Assembly (NCBI GenBank): GCA_052390275.1
Contig: JBQTHD010000027.1
Span: 17,212 to 81,211, forward strand
Direction: 5' to 3'
Length of the DNA: 64,000 nucleotides
Origin: JBQTHD01 sp052390275
GTDB taxonomy: Bacteria; Actinomycetota; Acidimicrobiia; Acidimicrobiales; AC-14
In this document: in pieces, positions 33,233 to 44,100 of the stretch
Numbering within the stretch: position 1 is the first letter of the stretch
Layout: each line of letters starts with the position of its first letter
Notes under the pieces: model-generated
What the model was told of the DNA's origin: nothing
Database searches by the model: none
What the model saw: only the letters and a program-made list of their open reading frames with translations
Position numbers and translations under genes: made by a program

Positions 33233-34099
33233 GTGAGCGATACCGGTCCTCCCTCGGGCCCGGCTGCGGCCGCCAGGGCCCCGGCCGGCAGCCTCCCGGA
33301 CGGCGTCGTCCGAGACGGCGTTGTCCCAGACGGCGTCGTCCGAGACGGCGTCGTCGGTTCCGGGCTACGCATCTTGGTGGTCGAGGACGACCCGACCGTG
33401 TCAGAGGTGGTGGCCCGATACCTGGTGCGGGACGGTTTCACGGTTGACGTCTGTGCCGATGGTGCCGAGGCGCTGGCACGGGTCCAAGCCGACCCCTTCG
33501 ACCTTGTTGTCCTCGACGCCATGATCCCCGGCCTGGATGGGTTCGAGGTCTGCCGCCGCCTGCGTGAACCCACTGCTGGGGCGTCCGGTGGCGGAGGCTC
33601 GCACCCATTGCATGCGCATCCAGGGCAGTCGCCTCCGGTGCCGGTGATCATGCTCACCGCGCGGACCGAAGAGGCAGACCGGGTTCGGGGTCTGGAGTTG
33701 GGGGCGGACGACTACGTGCTCAAGCCTTTCTCCCCCCGGGAACTGGTGGCCCGGGTGACCGCGGTCCTCCGTCGAAGTGCTGGCGTGCCCCTGGCCGGAC
33801 CCAACCGCATTGCGGCCGGAGACCTGGAAGTCGACGTCGGCGCTCAGAAGGTCCGCCGGGATGGACAGTTGGTGGTGCTGGCGGCCCGGGAGTTCGAGTT
33901 GCTGGTCCATCTCATGAGGCACTCGGGACAGGTCCTGCGGCGGGAGGAGCTTTTCGAGGCGGTGTGGGGCTACAACTACGGCGATATGTCCACCATCACC
34001 GTGCACATTCGTCGCCTCCGGGAGAAGCTGGAGGCCGATCCCAGCCGCCCCGCCCACATTCAGACGGTGTGGGGTGTCGGGTACCGGTTCGAGCCATGA
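33233..34099 (+). CDS. OmpR/PhoB-family response regulator
   Basis: After a 45-residue disordered leader with four pentapeptide repeats (DGVVR/P) comes a receiver domain: VVEDDPTVSE, phosphoacceptor Asp in VVLDAMIPGLDG, and the Lys of VLKPFSP. A Gly/His-rich insertion (TAGASGGGGSHPLHAHPG) splits the receiver between its third and fourth strands, which is unusual. The C-terminal winged helix ends TVWGVGYRFEP. The start is uncertain; GTG at 33206 is also open. It overlaps the sensor kinase gene (ATGA). Confidence 0.88.
   Translation: MSDTGPPSGPAAAARAPAGSLPDGVVRDGVVPDGVVRDGVVGSGLRILVVEDDPTVSEVVARYLVRDGFTVDVCADGAEALARVQADPFDLVVLDAMIPGLDGFEVCRRLREPTAGASGGGGSHPLHAHPGQSPPVPVIMLTARTEEADRVRGLELGADDYVLKPFSPRELVARVTAVLRRSAGVPLAGPNRIAAGDLEVDVGAQKVRRDGQLVVLAAREFELLVHLMRHSGQVLRREELFEAVWGYNYGDMSTITVHIRRLREKLEADPSRPAHIQTVWGVGYRFEP
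33299..33358. repeat. 15-bp tandem repeat, four units, in response regulator leader
   Basis: GACGGCGTCGTCCGA-type units begin at 33299, 33314, 33329 and 33344; the first and third are identical. They encode DGVVR, DGVVP, DGVVR and DGVVG in the disordered N terminus. Confidence 0.9.
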
Positions 34100-35337
34100 G
34101 CCCGGCGCCGCTGGTGGCCTGGTCGGTGGGAGGGGCGGCCATGGCCGGCGTGGTGGCCTGCGCCCTCATCGCCCGCCGCCGGCGTTCGAGCCTGGCCCTG
34201 GAGGCCACAGTGGTGGCTCTGGCCCCGCTTGTGGCGGTGGGGGCCGGCGTTGTCGGGGCGTCCCGGGCCATGTTCCTTTCGTCGTCGGACTTGGCCGCCC
34301 TTCTGGTGGTCATGGCTGGGGCCGGCACCGTCGGGGTGGCCGTGGCCCTGGTTCTCGGTCGGCGCCTTGCCGCGGCCGCCGGGTCCCTGGAAGTTCTCGC
34401 CAGCGGGTTGGGCTCCGAATCTGGATCATCGCCGCTCGACCGCCAGCCGACCAGATCCCAGGGCTCTCCCATACGTGCCCCTGACGAGTTGGTCCGCCTC
34501 GCGGATCAACTGGAGGCCACCCGGTCCCGCCTGGAGGATTCCCGGCGCCAGACCGCAGCAGTCGAGACCAGCCGGCGAGAACTGGTGGCCTGGGTCTCCC
34601 ACGACCTGCGGACCCCGCTCGCCGGGATTCGGGCCATGATCGAGGCGCTGGAGGATGGCCTGGTGACCGATGGCGACACCGTTTCTCGCTACTACCGGAC
34701 CATTCGATCCGAGTCGGACCGGCTCTCCGGTCTCGTCGACGACCTCTTCGAGTTGTCGCGGATCCACTCCGGAGTGTTGAGGCTGAGTCCGGAACCGACG
34801 GCCCTGGACGAGATCCTCTCCGATGCTCTGGCCGGGGCCACCCCGGTCGCCCAGGCCAAAGGGGTCCACCTCCATGGCCGGGTGTCGGACCCGGTTCCGG
34901 TGGCCCGCATCGGCATTCCGGAGATGACCCGGGTGGTGCGCAACCTGCTCGACAACGCCATCCGCCACACGCCCGTCGGGGGAACGGTGAGTCTGGAGGC
35001 GTCCATCGACAGCGAGGCACACCAGGCCGTGGTCTGGGTGGACGACGGGTGCGGCGGGATCCCCGACGGTGACCTGTCCCGGGTCTTCGACGTGGCTTTC
35101 CGTGGCGATCCCGCTCGCACGCCCTCGGGGCGCGGCGCCATCGCGACTTCGGGGACCGGTGACAACGGTGCGGGCCTGGGGCTGGCTATCGCCCGGGGAC
35201 TGGTGGAGGCGCTGCAGGGCACCATCCGGGTGGAGAACCGGAAAGGGGGGTGCCGCTTCCTGGTGGCCCTGCCGGCGGCTGTTGGCGCGGTGGCCCGACC
35301 GAGCGGGGCCCCGGCCCCGGCTGGAGGGCCCCGTTGA
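34096..35337 (+). CDS. Sensor histidine kinase (HisKA/HATPase)
   Basis: The 413-residue kinase has two N-terminal hydrophobic segments, a coiled linker (LVRLADQLEATRSRLEDS), the HisKA box WVSHDLRTPLAGIRAM with the phospho-His, and an ATPase domain (N box NLLDNAIRHTP, G1 DDGCGGIP, G2 GAGLGLAIARGLV). There is no large extracellular sensor, so the signal may be sensed in the membrane. Its ATG overlaps the regulator stop. It ends just upstream of the pyr attenuator; no functional tie to the pyr operon is implied. Confidence 0.9.
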   Translation: MSPAPLVAWSVGGAAMAGVVACALIARRRRSSLALEATVVALAPLVAVGAGVVGASRAMFLSSSDLAALLVVMAGAGTVGVAVALVLGRRLAAAAGSLEVLASGLGSESGSSPLDRQPTRSQGSPIRAPDELVRLADQLEATRSRLEDSRRQTAAVETSRRELVAWVSHDLRTPLAGIRAMIEALEDGLVTDGDTVSRYYRTIRSESDRLSGLVDDLFELSRIHSGVLRLSPEPTALDEILSDALAGATPVAQAKGVHLHGRVSDPVPVARIGIPEMTRVVRNLLDNAIRHTPVGGTVSLEASIDSEAHQAVVWVDDGCGGIPDGDLSRVFDVAFRGDPARTPSGRGAIATSGTGDNGAGLGLAIARGLVEALQGTIRVENRKGGCRFLVALPAAVGAVARPSGAPAPAGGPR

Positions 35338-35423
35338 GGCGGGGCGAGGTAAGGTCGGCCAGGTTTCGGAGCGATACCGACAGCGCGGTAGAGGTCATGA
35401 GCAGGTAACCAACCGTTAACGCT

Positions 35424-35507
35424 GGTCCCGTGAGGCTGGCACGGACAGGAGTCGAGCATTTGGCCGAGAGGGAACGAGCAGCCACGCCCCCTCACGGGGG
35501 CTTTTTC
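35424..35507 (+). promoter_or_regulatory. PyrR-binding attenuator with intrinsic terminator, pyr operon leader
   Basis: The leader contains GGTCCCGTGAGGCTGG (35424-35439), matching the PyrR recognition loop UCCNGNGAGGCU. Downstream, GCCCCC-TCAC-GGGGGC (35486-35501) followed by TTTTT is a terminator hairpin. CCCGTGAGG in the PyrR site is the exact complement of CCTCACGGG inside the terminator, so the two can pair as an antiterminator. This predicts UMP-bound PyrR stabilising the first hairpin and causing termination before pyrR. Confidence 0.82.
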
Positions 35508-35525
35508 TCTGCCCGGGCCCGGGTC

Positions 35526-36083
35526 ATGACGGGCGACGATTTGCGCAGGGCGCTGACTCGAATGGCCCATGAGATCACCGAGCGCAACCATGGCTTCGGC
35601 GGCCTCATCCTGATCGGACTGCAGACCGGCGGCGTGCCCCTGGCGCAGAAGTTGGCGGTGGAGTTGGCTCGGATCGAGGCCGCGATGTCCGATGCGCCTC
35701 CGACTGGGCGTGTGGGCGCGGCGGGAACCACATTGGATGTCGGTGTTCTGGATGTGGCCTTCTACCGCGACGACATCGCCCTGCGGCCGTTGACCCCCCA
35801 GGCGGTCACGGAGATTCCCTTCGACCTGACCGGACGCACCGTCATCCTGGTCGACGACGTGCTCTACACCGGTCGGACGATCCGGGCCGCCCTGGAGGCC
35901 CTGACCCACTACGGCCGGGCCCGGGCCGTTCAGTTGGCCGTGATGGTGGATCGGGGCCATCGGGAACTGCCCATCCGTCCCGACTACGTGGGGAAGAACC
36001 TGCCGACCCGGCCCCAGGAGTTCGTCGACGTCCACGACGACGGGGTGGATGTCGGCATAAAGGAGCAGGGGCTGCTCCCATGA
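35526..36083 (+). CDS. pyrR: PyrR, pyr mRNA-binding attenuation regulator / uracil phosphoribosyltransferase
   Basis: The 185-residue PRTase-fold protein has RRALTRMAHEITERNHG at the start, the PRPP motif VILVDDVLYTGRTIRAAL, and VMVDRGHRELPIRPDYVGKNLPT, all PyrR hallmarks. It binds the pyr leader when UMP is high. Translation is placed at the ATG after the terminator hairpin; an open GTG frame begins inside the PyrR site itself and would not suit the mechanism. A linker of about 20 residues (SDAPPTGRVGAAG) interrupts the usual sequence. It overlaps pyrB. Confidence 0.93.
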   Translation: MTGDDLRRALTRMAHEITERNHGFGGLILIGLQTGGVPLAQKLAVELARIEAAMSDAPPTGRVGAAGTTLDVGVLDVAFYRDDIALRPLTPQAVTEIPFDLTGRTVILVDDVLYTGRTIRAALEALTHYGRARAVQLAVMVDRGHRELPIRPDYVGKNLPTRPQEFVDVHDDGVDVGIKEQGLLP

Positions 36084-37015
36084 CCCTTCGCAAGTCGCCG
36101 ACCCGTCATCTTCTCGACATCGCCGACCTGGACGCCGACGGGATCGGCCGCCTGATGGACCTGGCCGACCAGTTCGTGGAGGTGAGCGAGAGGGCCATGC
36201 CCAAGGTTCCCGCGCTGCGAGGTCGGACGGTCGTGTCTTTGTTCTACGAGGAATCCACCCGGACCCGGTTGTCCTTCGAGGCCGCGGCCCGGCGCCTTTC
36301 CGCCGACACCATGAACTTCGCGGTTTCCACCTCGTCGGTCCACAAGGGCGAATCCCTGCGCGACACCGCCCTGACCATCGCCGCCATGGGCGTGGATGCC
36401 ATCGTGGTTCGCCATCCCTCGGCCGGTGCCCCGGCCCGGGTGGCCTCCTGGGTCAAGGCGTCGGTGATCAACGCCGGCGACGGTGCCCATCAGCACCCAA
36501 CCCAGGCTCTGCTCGACTGCTTCACCCTGCGCCAGGAGCGAGGCTCCCTGGAGGGAATGCGCATCGCCATCGTCGGCGACATCCGCCATTCCAGGGTGGC
36601 CCGGTCCAACGTCGCCGCCTTCACCATGCTGGGAGCGGATGTGACGCTGGTGGCGCCCCCCACCCTCCTGCCCCCCAGCCTGGCGGGTTGGCCGGTCAAG
36701 GTCAGCGGCAACCTCGATCGGATGCTGCCGAGGGTGGATGTGGTCTACCTGCTGCGCCTACAGCAGGAACGCCAAACGGACTGCCTCCTGCCGTCGCTGC
36801 GGGAGTACACAGCTTGCTATGGGCTCACTTCCCGGCGGGCGGACGCCATGGGGGACAAGGCGCTGATCATGCATCCGGGGCCCATCAACCGGGGCGTCGA
36901 GATCGCCGCCGAGGTGGCCGACAGGCCGGGCGTCCTGATTACCAACCAAGTGGCCAACGGCGTGGCCGTGCGCACCGCCGTTCTTTTCAGCCTTCTGGGG
37001 CCGGCCGGTGCCTGA
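36080..37015 (+). CDS. pyrB: Aspartate carbamoyltransferase catalytic chain
   Basis: PyrB joins carbamoyl phosphate to aspartate. The 311-residue protein has the carbamoyl-phosphate site [13 protein letters not shown], then [21 protein letters not shown], and the C-terminal [13 protein letters not shown]. There is no regulatory pyrI gene next to it, as usual in actinobacteria. It starts at an ATG overlapping pyrR and runs eight bases into pyrC, indicating translational coupling. Confidence 0.95.
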   Translation: MTLRKSPTRHLLDIADLDADGIGRLMDLADQFVEVSERAMPKVPALRGRTVVSLFYEESTRTRLSFEAAARRLSADTMNFAVSTSSVHKGESLRDTALTIAAMGVDAIVVRHPSAGAPARVASWVKASVINAGDGAHQHPTQALLDCFTLRQERGSLEGMRIAIVGDIRHSRVARSNVAAFTMLGADVTLVAPPTLLPPSLAGWPVKVSGNLDRMLPRVDVVYLLRLQQERQTDCLLPSLREYTACYGLTSRRADAMGDKALIMHPGPINRGVEIAAEVADRPGVLITNQVANGVAVRTAVLFSLLGPAGA

Positions 37016-38372
37016 GGAACGGGACTCGGGCCGGTGGGGCGGCGGGGATGGTTTCAGCCCTCCGGATCTGTTGATCAGGGGCGGGACCATCGTCGACAGT
37101 TCAGGTTCTCGGCGGGCTGACGTCCGGGTTTCCGGCGGCACTATCGCCGCCGTGGGGCCCGAACTGGCAAGGCATCCGGGCCTTTGTGAGTTGGATGCCG
37201 GCGGGTGTGTGGTCAGCCCCGGACTGGTCGACCTCCACGCCCATCTTCGCCAACCCGGCTCCGAGGAATCCGAGACCATCGCGAGCGGTGGTGCGGCGGC
37301 GGCCCTGGGGGGCTACACCGCTGTGGTGGCCATGCCCAACACCGATCCACCCATCGATTGCGCGTCGGTGGTGCAGGACGTTCTCGCTCTGGCCCGGGGC
37401 GCGGCCTGTCACGTGGCCGTGTCGGGCGCCATCACCGTCGGGCGCGCTGGGCAGCGCCTGGCTCCCATGGCGGAGATGGCGGCCCTGGGGGTGCGAGTGT
37501 TCACCGACGACGGTTCGGGGGTGGCGGACAACCACCTCATGCGCCGGGCCCTGGAGTACGCGGCGGGATGTGAGGCAATGACCGGTCACCGACTCACCCT
37601 GGCCCAGCACTGCGAGGATCCGGCCCTGGCGGCCGGGGGTCACATGCACGAAGGGGAGTGGTCCTCCCGCCTGGGCATCGCCGGAGTCCCGGCTGCGGCC
37701 GAGGAGATGATGGTCGCTCGGGACCTGGCGCTGTTGGAGATGGGCAGCACCAGGGGAGCCCGGATCCACTTTCAGCACCTTTCCACCGGCCGATCGGTGG
37801 AGATGGTGCGCCGAGCGAAGGCGGCGAGCCTGGCGGTGACGGCCGAGGCTGCGCCCCATCACTTCACCCTGACCGATGCTGCCTGCGCGGGGTTCGACCC
37901 GGTGTTCAAGGTCAACCCACCGCTACGCCCCGCCGCCGACGTCGGGGCGGTGGCCGCAGGTCTGGCTCAGGGGGTTCTTGACGCCGTGGCCACCGACCAC
38001 GCCCCCCACGCGGCCGAACACAAGGAGCGTCCCTTCGATCTGGCCCCGCCGGGAATGCTCGGACTCCAGACCGCCCTGCCGCTGGCGCTGGAACGCCTGG
38101 GCGAGGCGGGAATGAGCCTGCGGGCGATCCTGGCCTCCATGTCCTGGCGGCCGGCGGCCATAGCCGGGTTGGCCGACCACGGCGGTCCGATCGCGGTCGG
38201 CCGGCCCGCCCACCTCTGCGTCTTCGACCCGGTCTCCACCTGGGTGGTGGATCCGTCCGCCCTGGCGAGCCGTAGCCGCAACACCCCCTACGCCGGGAGG
38301 CTCATGACCGGCAAGGTCGTCCACACCGTCCTCGGCGGGGTGCCAACCGTTCGCGACGCGCAGTTGTGCTGA
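37008..38372 (+). CDS. pyrC: Dihydroorotase
   Basis: PyrC closes carbamoyl aspartate to dihydroorotate. The 454-residue class I enzyme has the metal-binding [17 protein letters not shown] near residue 74, [31 protein letters not shown] and the catalytic [12 protein letters not shown] 20-residue Gly-rich N terminus precedes the conserved start. Translation begins at GTG within the pyrB end. It is followed by a 195-bp gap with repeats before carA. Confidence 0.94.
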   Translation: MPEERDSGRWGGGDGFSPPDLLIRGGTIVDSSGSRRADVRVSGGTIAAVGPELARHPGLCELDAGGCVVSPGLVDLHAHLRQPGSEESETIASGGAAAALGGYTAVVAMPNTDPPIDCASVVQDVLALARGAACHVAVSGAITVGRAGQRLAPMAEMAALGVRVFTDDGSGVADNHLMRRALEYAAGCEAMTGHRLTLAQHCEDPALAAGGHMHEGEWSSRLGIAGVPAAAEEMMVARDLALLEMGSTRGARIHFQHLSTGRSVEMVRRAKAASLAVTAEAAPHHFTLTDAACAGFDPVFKVNPPLRPAADVGAVAAGLAQGVLDAVATDHAPHAAEHKERPFDLAPPGMLGLQTALPLALERLGEAGMSLRAILASMSWRPAAIAGLADHGGPIAVGRPAHLCVFDPVSTWVVDPSALASRSRNTPYAGRLMTGKVVHTVLGGVPTVRDAQLC

Positions 38373-38480
38373 CGACACGCAGTCCTGACCAGCCGAAACA
38401 TGCTGAGCGGCGGCAATCCTGCACCGTCGCCGCGTCAGGACCCGTCGCAGAATCCGAGCCGGTCTCAGCGTCGGGACACC

Positions 38481-38552
38481 TCGGGGCATCGGGACGGCTC
38501 GGGGCATCGGGATGGGTCGGAGCGTGCGGACCCCTCGGAGCGTGCGGACCAT
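38481..38552. repeat. 18-bp tandem repeat, four units, upstream of carA
   Basis: Units begin at 38481, 38499, 38517 and 38535. The first pair is TCGGGGCATCGGGAcGGC-like, the second TCGGAGCGTGCGGACCCC-like. In the carA frame they read [24 protein letters not shown]. They lie between pyrC and the likely carA start, so they are either leader DNA or part of an extended CarA N terminus. Confidence 0.85.
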
Positions 38553-38567
38553 ATGGAGGGGCTAACC

Positions 38568-39749
38568 ATGGCCAACACTGAACGGATCGGTTCGATGCGG
38601 GTCGCTCGCCCGGCGCCGCCCCGCCGGCAGGCCGCCGCCCTGGTACTGGCCGATGGCACCGTTTTCGTCGGCCAGGCGATGGGGGCGTTTCCACCCGGTG
38701 GGGTGGCAAGCGGGGAGGTCGTGTTCAACACCGTCATGTCCGGCTACCAGGAGGTGCTCACCGATCCCTCCTACGCCGGCCAGATCGTGGCCTTCACCTA
38801 TCCCCACATCGGCAACTACGGGCTGACCGGGGCCGACGACGAATCAGCCCGGCCCGCCTGTCGGGGCCTGGTGGTCAAGGACATCACACGGCGTCCATCC
38901 AACTGGCGATCAGTCCAGGACCTTGAGTCATGGATGACCGACCACGGTCTTCCGGGCATCACCGGGGTCGACACCCGCCGGCTGACCCGCCACATCCGCC
39001 ACGCCGGAGCCATGCCGGCGGCCTTCGGCCCCGCTGACATCGCCGCGCTCAGGGTGGCGGCCGCGGCCGAACCGGGCACCTCCGGAGTGGATCTGGTGGC
39101 CACCGTTACCACCGCGGAGCCCTACATGGTTGAACCGGTGGGGGGGACCTCCGGAGGCCGCCCTCGCCACATCGTGGCCTATGACTTCGGCATCAAGTCA
39201 TCGATCCTGGCCCAGTTGGCCCGGCTGGGAAGGGTGGAGGTGGTGCCGGCCTACACCCCGGCGGCCGAGGTGCTGGCCCGAGCGCCCGACGGTGTCTTTC
39301 TGTCCAACGGCCCGGGAGATCCCGAGGCGGTCACCGGGGCGGCGGCCAACGTGGCCGAGATCGTGGGCCGGGTCCCGGTTTTCGGCATCTGCCTGGGTCA
39401 CCAGTTGTTAGCCCTCGCTCTTGGGGGTTCGACCACCAAACTGGCCTTCGGGCATCACGGGGGCAATCAACCTGTGGGCCGAGCAGACGACGGTGCGGTG
39501 GAGATCACCAGCCAGAATCACAACTTCGCCGTGGTCGCAGGCTCGGTCCCTGATGCAGTCATCACCCACACCAACCTCAACGACGGGGTCGTCGCCGGCC
39601 TCAGCCGGGAGGACCTGTCCGCCTTCGGTGTGCAGTATCACCCTGAGGCTGGGCCGGGGCCCCATGACTCCCGCTACCTGTTCGACCGTTTCGCCGACCT
39701 GATGGATGGCGTCCGCGGGGCGACAGCCGGTGATGGTGTGCCGGCCTGA
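38568..39749 (+). CDS. carA: Carbamoyl phosphate synthase small chain (glutaminase)
   Basis: CarA supplies ammonia from glutamine to CarB. The 393-residue protein has the N-terminal domain ([35 protein letters not shown]) and the class I amidotransferase domain with nucleophile Cys in [17 protein letters not shown] and the His-Glu pair near [14 protein letters not shown] start at the ATG preceded by GGAGGGG. The frame is open another 56 codons upstream through the tandem repeats. Its stop overlaps the carB start (TGATG). Confidence 0.94.
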   Translation: MANTERIGSMRVARPAPPRRQAAALVLADGTVFVGQAMGAFPPGGVASGEVVFNTVMSGYQEVLTDPSYAGQIVAFTYPHIGNYGLTGADDESARPACRGLVVKDITRRPSNWRSVQDLESWMTDHGLPGITGVDTRRLTRHIRHAGAMPAAFGPADIAALRVAAAAEPGTSGVDLVATVTTAEPYMVEPVGGTSGGRPRHIVAYDFGIKSSILAQLARLGRVEVVPAYTPAAEVLARAPDGVFLSNGPGDPEAVTGAAANVAEIVGRVPVFGICLGHQLLALALGGSTTKLAFGHHGGNQPVGRADDGAVEITSQNHNFAVVAGSVPDAVITHTNLNDGVVAGLSREDLSAFGVQYHPEAGPGPHDSRYLFDRFADLMDGVRGATAGDGVPA

Positions 39750-42700
39750 TGCCTCGTCGGGACGACATCACCTCGATACTGCTCATCGGTTCGGGCCCGA
39801 TCGTCATCGGGCAGGCGTGCGAGTTCGACTACTCGGGAACCCAGGCCTGCCGGGTGCTGGGCCAGGAGGGCTACCGGGTGATCCTGGTCAACTCCAACCC
39901 GGCCACCATCATGACCGACCCCGGTTTCGCCGATCGCACCTATGTCGAGCCCCTTGACGCCGACGTCCTGACCGCCATCATCGAGCGGGAGCGTCCCGAC
40001 GCGGTGCTGCCCACCCTGGGGGGCCAAACCGCCTTGAACCTGGCCATGGAGCTGTCCCGGGCGGGGGTGTTCGGCCAGTACGGCGTGGAGATGATCGGGG
40101 CGTCGGCCGATGCCATATCCACCGCGGAGAACCGCGACCGGTTCAAGGCGGCCATGGGGGAGATCGGCCTTTCCGTACCTCCCTCCGGCTTCGCCCACAC
40201 GGTGCCCGAGGCCCTCGCCGTGGCGGAGACAACCGGTTATCCGGTGATCGTCCGGCCATCGTTCATTCTCGGCGGCACCGGGACCGGAATCGCCGCTGGA
40301 CCCGACCAGCTCCTGAGGTTGGCCGAGCTTGGCCTGGCCGCCAGCCCGGCGACTGAGATCCTGGTCGAACGCTCCATCGCCGGATGGAAGGAGTACGAAC
40401 TCGAGGTCATGCGGGACCGGGCGGACAACTGTGTGGTGGTCTGCTCCATCGAGAACTTCGACCCCATGGGGGTGCACACCGGGGACTCGATCACCGTGGC
40501 TCCGGCCCAGACCCTCTCCGACTTCGAGTACCAGGCCATGCGCGACGCCGCCTTTGCCTGTATCCGCCGGATCGGGGTGGACACCGGCGGCTCCAACATC
40601 CAGTTCGCCGTCAACCCGGTCGACGGGGAGATGGTGGTGATCGAGATGAACCCCCGGGTCAGCCGGTCCAGCGCCCTGGCCTCCAAGGCCACCGGATTCC
40701 CGATCGCCAAGATCGCCGCCCGGCTCGCGGTGGGCTACACCCTCGACGAGATTCCCAACGACATCACCCGCCGGACCCCGGCCAGCTTCGAGCCGACCAT
40801 CGACTACGTCGTCACCAAGATCCCCCGATGGGCCTTCGAGAAGTTCCCTGGCCATGAGCCGGTGCTGGGGACCCGGATGCAGTCGGTGGGGGAGGCGATG
40901 GCCATCGGGCGGACCTTCTGCGAGTCCCTCCAAAAGGGTCTGAGGTCGCTGGAACACGGCCGCCTGGGCCTCAACTGCGACCCGGCCGAGACCCTGTATG
41001 ACTCTCTCGACGACCAGGCCCTGGTGGCGGCCGCCTCGGTGGCCACCCCCGACCGACCCTTCCAATTGGAGGCGGCCCTGGGTCGGGGGATCAGCGTCGC
41101 GGCCCTGGCGGACGCGACTCGGGTGGACCCCTGGTTCTTGGATCAGATGTTGCGCATAACCGAGATGAGGGCGGTCCTGGCTGACCGGGAGCCTCGCTCG
41201 GTGGACGCCGCCACCTGGATCGAAGCCAAAGGGTTGGGCTTCGCCGACTCCCAACTGGGCTGGCTCTGGGGGATCGATCCCGCCCGGGTCCGCCACCTGC
41301 GCACCGCAGCCGGGGTCAGGCCGGTGTTCAAGACGGTCGATACCTGCGGGGCCGAGTTCGAGGCCGCCACCCCCTACCACTACGCCACCTACGAGCTGTC
41401 CACCTACGACCGCCACGGCCCCGGGGGCACCGGCGACAGCGACGAGGTCGTGCTTGGAACCCGCCCGTCGGTGGTGATCCTCGGGTCGGGGCCCAATCGA
41501 ATCGGCCAGGGGATTGAGTTCGACTACTGCTGCGTCCACGCCAGCTTCGCCCTGCGCGAAGCCGGGTTCGACACGGTCATGATCAACTGCAATCCCGAGA
41601 CGGTGTCCACCGATTACGACACCAGCGACCGCCTCTACTTCGAACCCCTGACCGCCGAGGACGTCTTCAACGTCTTGGAGTCCGAGTCCGGTGGTTCGGG
41701 AGCGACCCCGGGTTCGGGGCCATTGGCGGGAGTAATCGTCGGCCTTGGTGGACAGACCCCGCTGAAGCTGGCCGGGGTCATCGCCGAGGCCGGGTATCGA
41801 ATCCTGGGGACGGCTCCGGCCTCCATCGACGCCGCGGAGGATCGTCAACGCTGGTCGGTTCTGTGTGCGGACCTGGGTATCGCCCAACCGCCAGGAGGGA
41901 CGGCGGCCACGGTCGAGGTGGCACTTGAGGTGGCGCACCGGGTGGGATATCCGGTGCTGATGCGCCCCAGCTACGTCCTCGGCGGTCGAGCCATGGAGAT
42001 CGTCTACGACGACGAGGGCCTGGCCCGGGCCATGGAGGCGCTGGGGCGTTTTGGCTCCCTGGGCCGCGAAGGCGGGTTGTCGGCGGATCGACCGGTCCTG
42101 ATCGACAGGTTCCTGGAGGACGCGGTCGAGGTGGACGTGGACGCCATTCGCGACGCGGGCGGCGAGGTGCTCATTGGCGGAGTGATGGAGCACGTGGAAG
42201 AGGCCGGCGTCCACTCCGGCGACAGCGCGTGCGTTCTGCCCCCGCCCACCCTGGAACCCGACGTGGTGGCCACCATCGGCGGCCACACCGTTGCGATAGC
42301 CCACGCCCTGGAGGTGGTCGGCCCCCTCAACGTGCAGTTTGCGGTCAAGGAGGGCCCGACCGGATCCGAGGTCTTTGTGCTCGAGGCCAACCCCCGGGCC
42401 AGTCGCACCCTGCCTTTCGTGGCCAAGGCCACCGGGGTCCCGCTGGCCCAGGTGGCGGCGCGGGTGATGGCGGGTGCCTCTTTGGCCGAACTCCGGGTCC
42501 AGGGCCTGGTTCCGCCGCCCGTGCAGGGCCATGTGGCCGTCAAGGAGGCGGTGCTTCCCTTCAGCCGGTTCCCCGAGGCCGACACGCTGCTCGGCCCGGA
42601 GATGCGCTCCACCGGGGAGGTGATGGGCATCGGGGCCACCTATGGCCTGGCTTTTCACAAGAGCCAGTCCGCCGCCGGCGATCATCTCCCCGATCGGGGC

Positions 42701-43147
42701 CGGGTGTTCTTCTCTCTGGCCGACCGGGACAAGGCGGCCGGTCTGGTGGCCGCCCGACATTTCGTCGACCTCGGCTTCGCCTTGGCCGCCACCGAGGGCA
42801 CCGCCGCCTTCCTGGCGACTGCCGGGCTGGCGGTGGACCGCGTGGTGGCAAAGTTGGGGGGCGTCGCCGGAACGTCGGCGCCACCCGTGGACCCGTCGGA
42901 AGCGCCGGCGGCGGGTCTGCCCACGGCGGTGGACCTCCTGGTTGGTGGGGAGGTCCAGATGGTGGTCAACACCCCCCGGGGCCGAGGACCTCGCGCCGAC
43001 GGCGCCTACATTCGCCAAGCTGCCGCCCGCTGCGGGGTTCCCTGCCTCACCACCGTGGCTGCCGCGCTGGCCGCGGCCGCCGGCATCGCCGACTGGCGGG
43101 TCCATGGACTCGGTGTTCGTTCGTTGCAGGAGTGGCACCGGCGGTGA
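39749..43147 (+). CDS. carB: Carbamoyl phosphate synthase large chain
   Basis: CarB makes carbamoyl phosphate from bicarbonate, ammonia and two ATP. The 1132-residue protein has two homologous synthetase halves, each with its start motif ([40 protein letters not shown]) and ATP-grasp segments ([23 protein letters not shown]). An MGS-like allosteric domain closes it ([19 protein letters not shown]). Its length is slightly above the usual value of about 1070. It overlaps carA by one base and pyrD by four. Confidence 0.96.
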   Translation: MPRRDDITSILLIGSGPIVIGQACEFDYSGTQACRVLGQEGYRVILVNSNPATIMTDPGFADRTYVEPLDADVLTAIIERERPDAVLPTLGGQTALNLAMELSRAGVFGQYGVEMIGASADAISTAENRDRFKAAMGEIGLSVPPSGFAHTVPEALAVAETTGYPVIVRPSFILGGTGTGIAAGPDQLLRLAELGLAASPATEILVERSIAGWKEYELEVMRDRADNCVVVCSIENFDPMGVHTGDSITVAPAQTLSDFEYQAMRDAAFACIRRIGVDTGGSNIQFAVNPVDGEMVVIEMNPRVSRSSALASKATGFPIAKIAARLAVGYTLDEIPNDITRRTPASFEPTIDYVVTKIPRWAFEKFPGHEPVLGTRMQSVGEAMAIGRTFCESLQKGLRSLEHGRLGLNCDPAETLYDSLDDQALVAAASVATPDRPFQLEAALGRGISVAALADATRVDPWFLDQMLRITEMRAVLADREPRSVDAATWIEAKGLGFADSQLGWLWGIDPARVRHLRTAAGVRPVFKTVDTCGAEFEAATPYHYATYELSTYDRHGPGGTGDSDEVVLGTRPSVVILGSGPNRIGQGIEFDYCCVHASFALREAGFDTVMINCNPETVSTDYDTSDRLYFEPLTAEDVFNVLESESGGSGATPGSGPLAGVIVGLGGQTPLKLAGVIAEAGYRILGTAPASIDAAEDRQRWSVLCADLGIAQPPGGTAATVEVALEVAHRVGYPVLMRPSYVLGGRAMEIVYDDEGLARAMEALGRFGSLGREGGLSADRPVLIDRFLEDAVEVDVDAIRDAGGEVLIGGVMEHVEEAGVHSGDSACVLPPPTLEPDVVATIGGHTVAIAHALEVVGPLNVQFAVKEGPTGSEVFVLEANPRASRTLPFVAKATGVPLAQVAARVMAGASLAELRVQGLVPPPVQGHVAVKEAVLPFSRFPEADTLLGPEMRSTGEVMGIGATYGLAFHKSQSAAGDHLPDRGRVFFSLADRDKAAGLVAARHFVDLGFALAATEGTAAFLATAGLAVDRVVAKLGGVAGTSAPPVDPSEAPAAGLPTAVDLLVGGEVQMVVNTPRGRGPRADGAYIRQAAARCGVPCLTTVAAALAAAAGIADWRVHGLGVRSLQEWHRR

Positions 43148-44100
43148 TCACCCGTCGGTCGGAAACCAAAGTTGATCCCCGGGTTCGGGTGGGTTCGGTG
43201 GAACTTCCGGGCCCGGTGATGACGGCCTCGGGTACCTCGGGTCACGGAGCGGAACTGGCGGCGTTCATGGATCTGGCCCGACTGGGCGCGGTGGTGGTCA
43301 AGTCACTGTCGGCCGATCCCTGGTTGGGCAACCCAGAACCCAGGGTGGTGGAGGCCGAGGCCGGGATGATCAACAGCGTGGGTCTGTCGAACCCGGGTGT
43401 CGCGCGCTGGATCGATGAGGAGTTGGCTGTCCTGGTGGCCACCGGGGCGCGGGTGGTGGCCAGCATCTGGGGATCCACCGTGGCCGGCTACGCCCGGGCC
43501 GCCGACCTTATGAGTCGAGCCCCCGTGGAAGTGGTGGCCGTGGAGGTCAACTTGAGTTGCCCCAACCTCGACGGGGGTCAGCACATGTTCGCCCACTCCC
43601 CTGAGGCCACCGCCGAGGTGATCGCGGCCACCGCCGGGTGTGGGCGTCCCCGGTGGGCCAAGCTAAGTCCCAACGTCACAGACATCCGCCCGATAGCCGA
43701 GGCTGCGCTCGATTCCGGGGCAGAGGCCCTGACCCTGGTCAACACCGTCCGGGCGCTGGCTCTGGATCCGGTCACCGGCCGGCCGCGGTTGGGAGCCGGG
43801 CCCGGGGGGCTGTCCGGTCCGGCCATCCGGCCCGTCGCCGTCCGGGCCGTGGCCGAATGCCGCGATGCCTTTCCCGACGCCGCCATCATCGGAGTCGGAG
43901 GGATCACCCGCGGGGTTCACGCCGCGGAGATGATGGTGGCCGGAGCCAACGCCGTGGCGGTGGGAACCGCCACCTTCGCCGACCCCCGGGCACCCGCCCG
44001 GGTCCAGGCCGAACTCATTCGATGGTGTGTCGATCACCGCCGATTGCGTGTGGCTGACCTCGGCCGTGTCGGGCCGACCAACTCGAGGAGGAGTCCATGA
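43144..44100 (+). CDS. pyrD: Dihydroorotate dehydrogenase, class 1 (1B-like)
   Basis: PyrD oxidises dihydroorotate to orotate with FMN. The 318-residue protein begins [20 protein letters not shown] and has [23 protein letters not shown] with the class 1 catalytic cysteine region, [18 protein letters not shown] and [15 protein letters not shown]. This is the soluble class 1B pattern. The PyrK electron-transfer subunit that usually accompanies class 1B is not next to it. The start GTG overlaps the carB stop. Confidence 0.9.
   Translation: MITRRSETKVDPRVRVGSVELPGPVMTASGTSGHGAELAAFMDLARLGAVVVKSLSADPWLGNPEPRVVEAEAGMINSVGLSNPGVARWIDEELAVLVATGARVVASIWGSTVAGYARAADLMSRAPVEVVAVEVNLSCPNLDGGQHMFAHSPEATAEVIAATAGCGRPRWAKLSPNVTDIRPIAEAALDSGAEALTLVNTVRALALDPVTGRPRLGAGPGGLSGPAIRPVAVRAVAECRDAFPDAAIIGVGGITRGVHAAEMMVAGANAVAVGTATFADPRAPARVQAELIRWCVDHRRLRVADLGRVGPTNSRRSP

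Noticed and set aside
39674..43138. A 1154-residue open frame antisense to carB
   Set aside because: It is a high-GC shadow of carB on the opposite strand, with Gly/His/Arg-rich sequence, no domain and no ribosome binding site.
42229..43143. N-terminal extension of PyrD through carB
   Set aside because: Upstream residues are out-of-frame carB; the GTG overlapping the carB stop matches the family N terminus.
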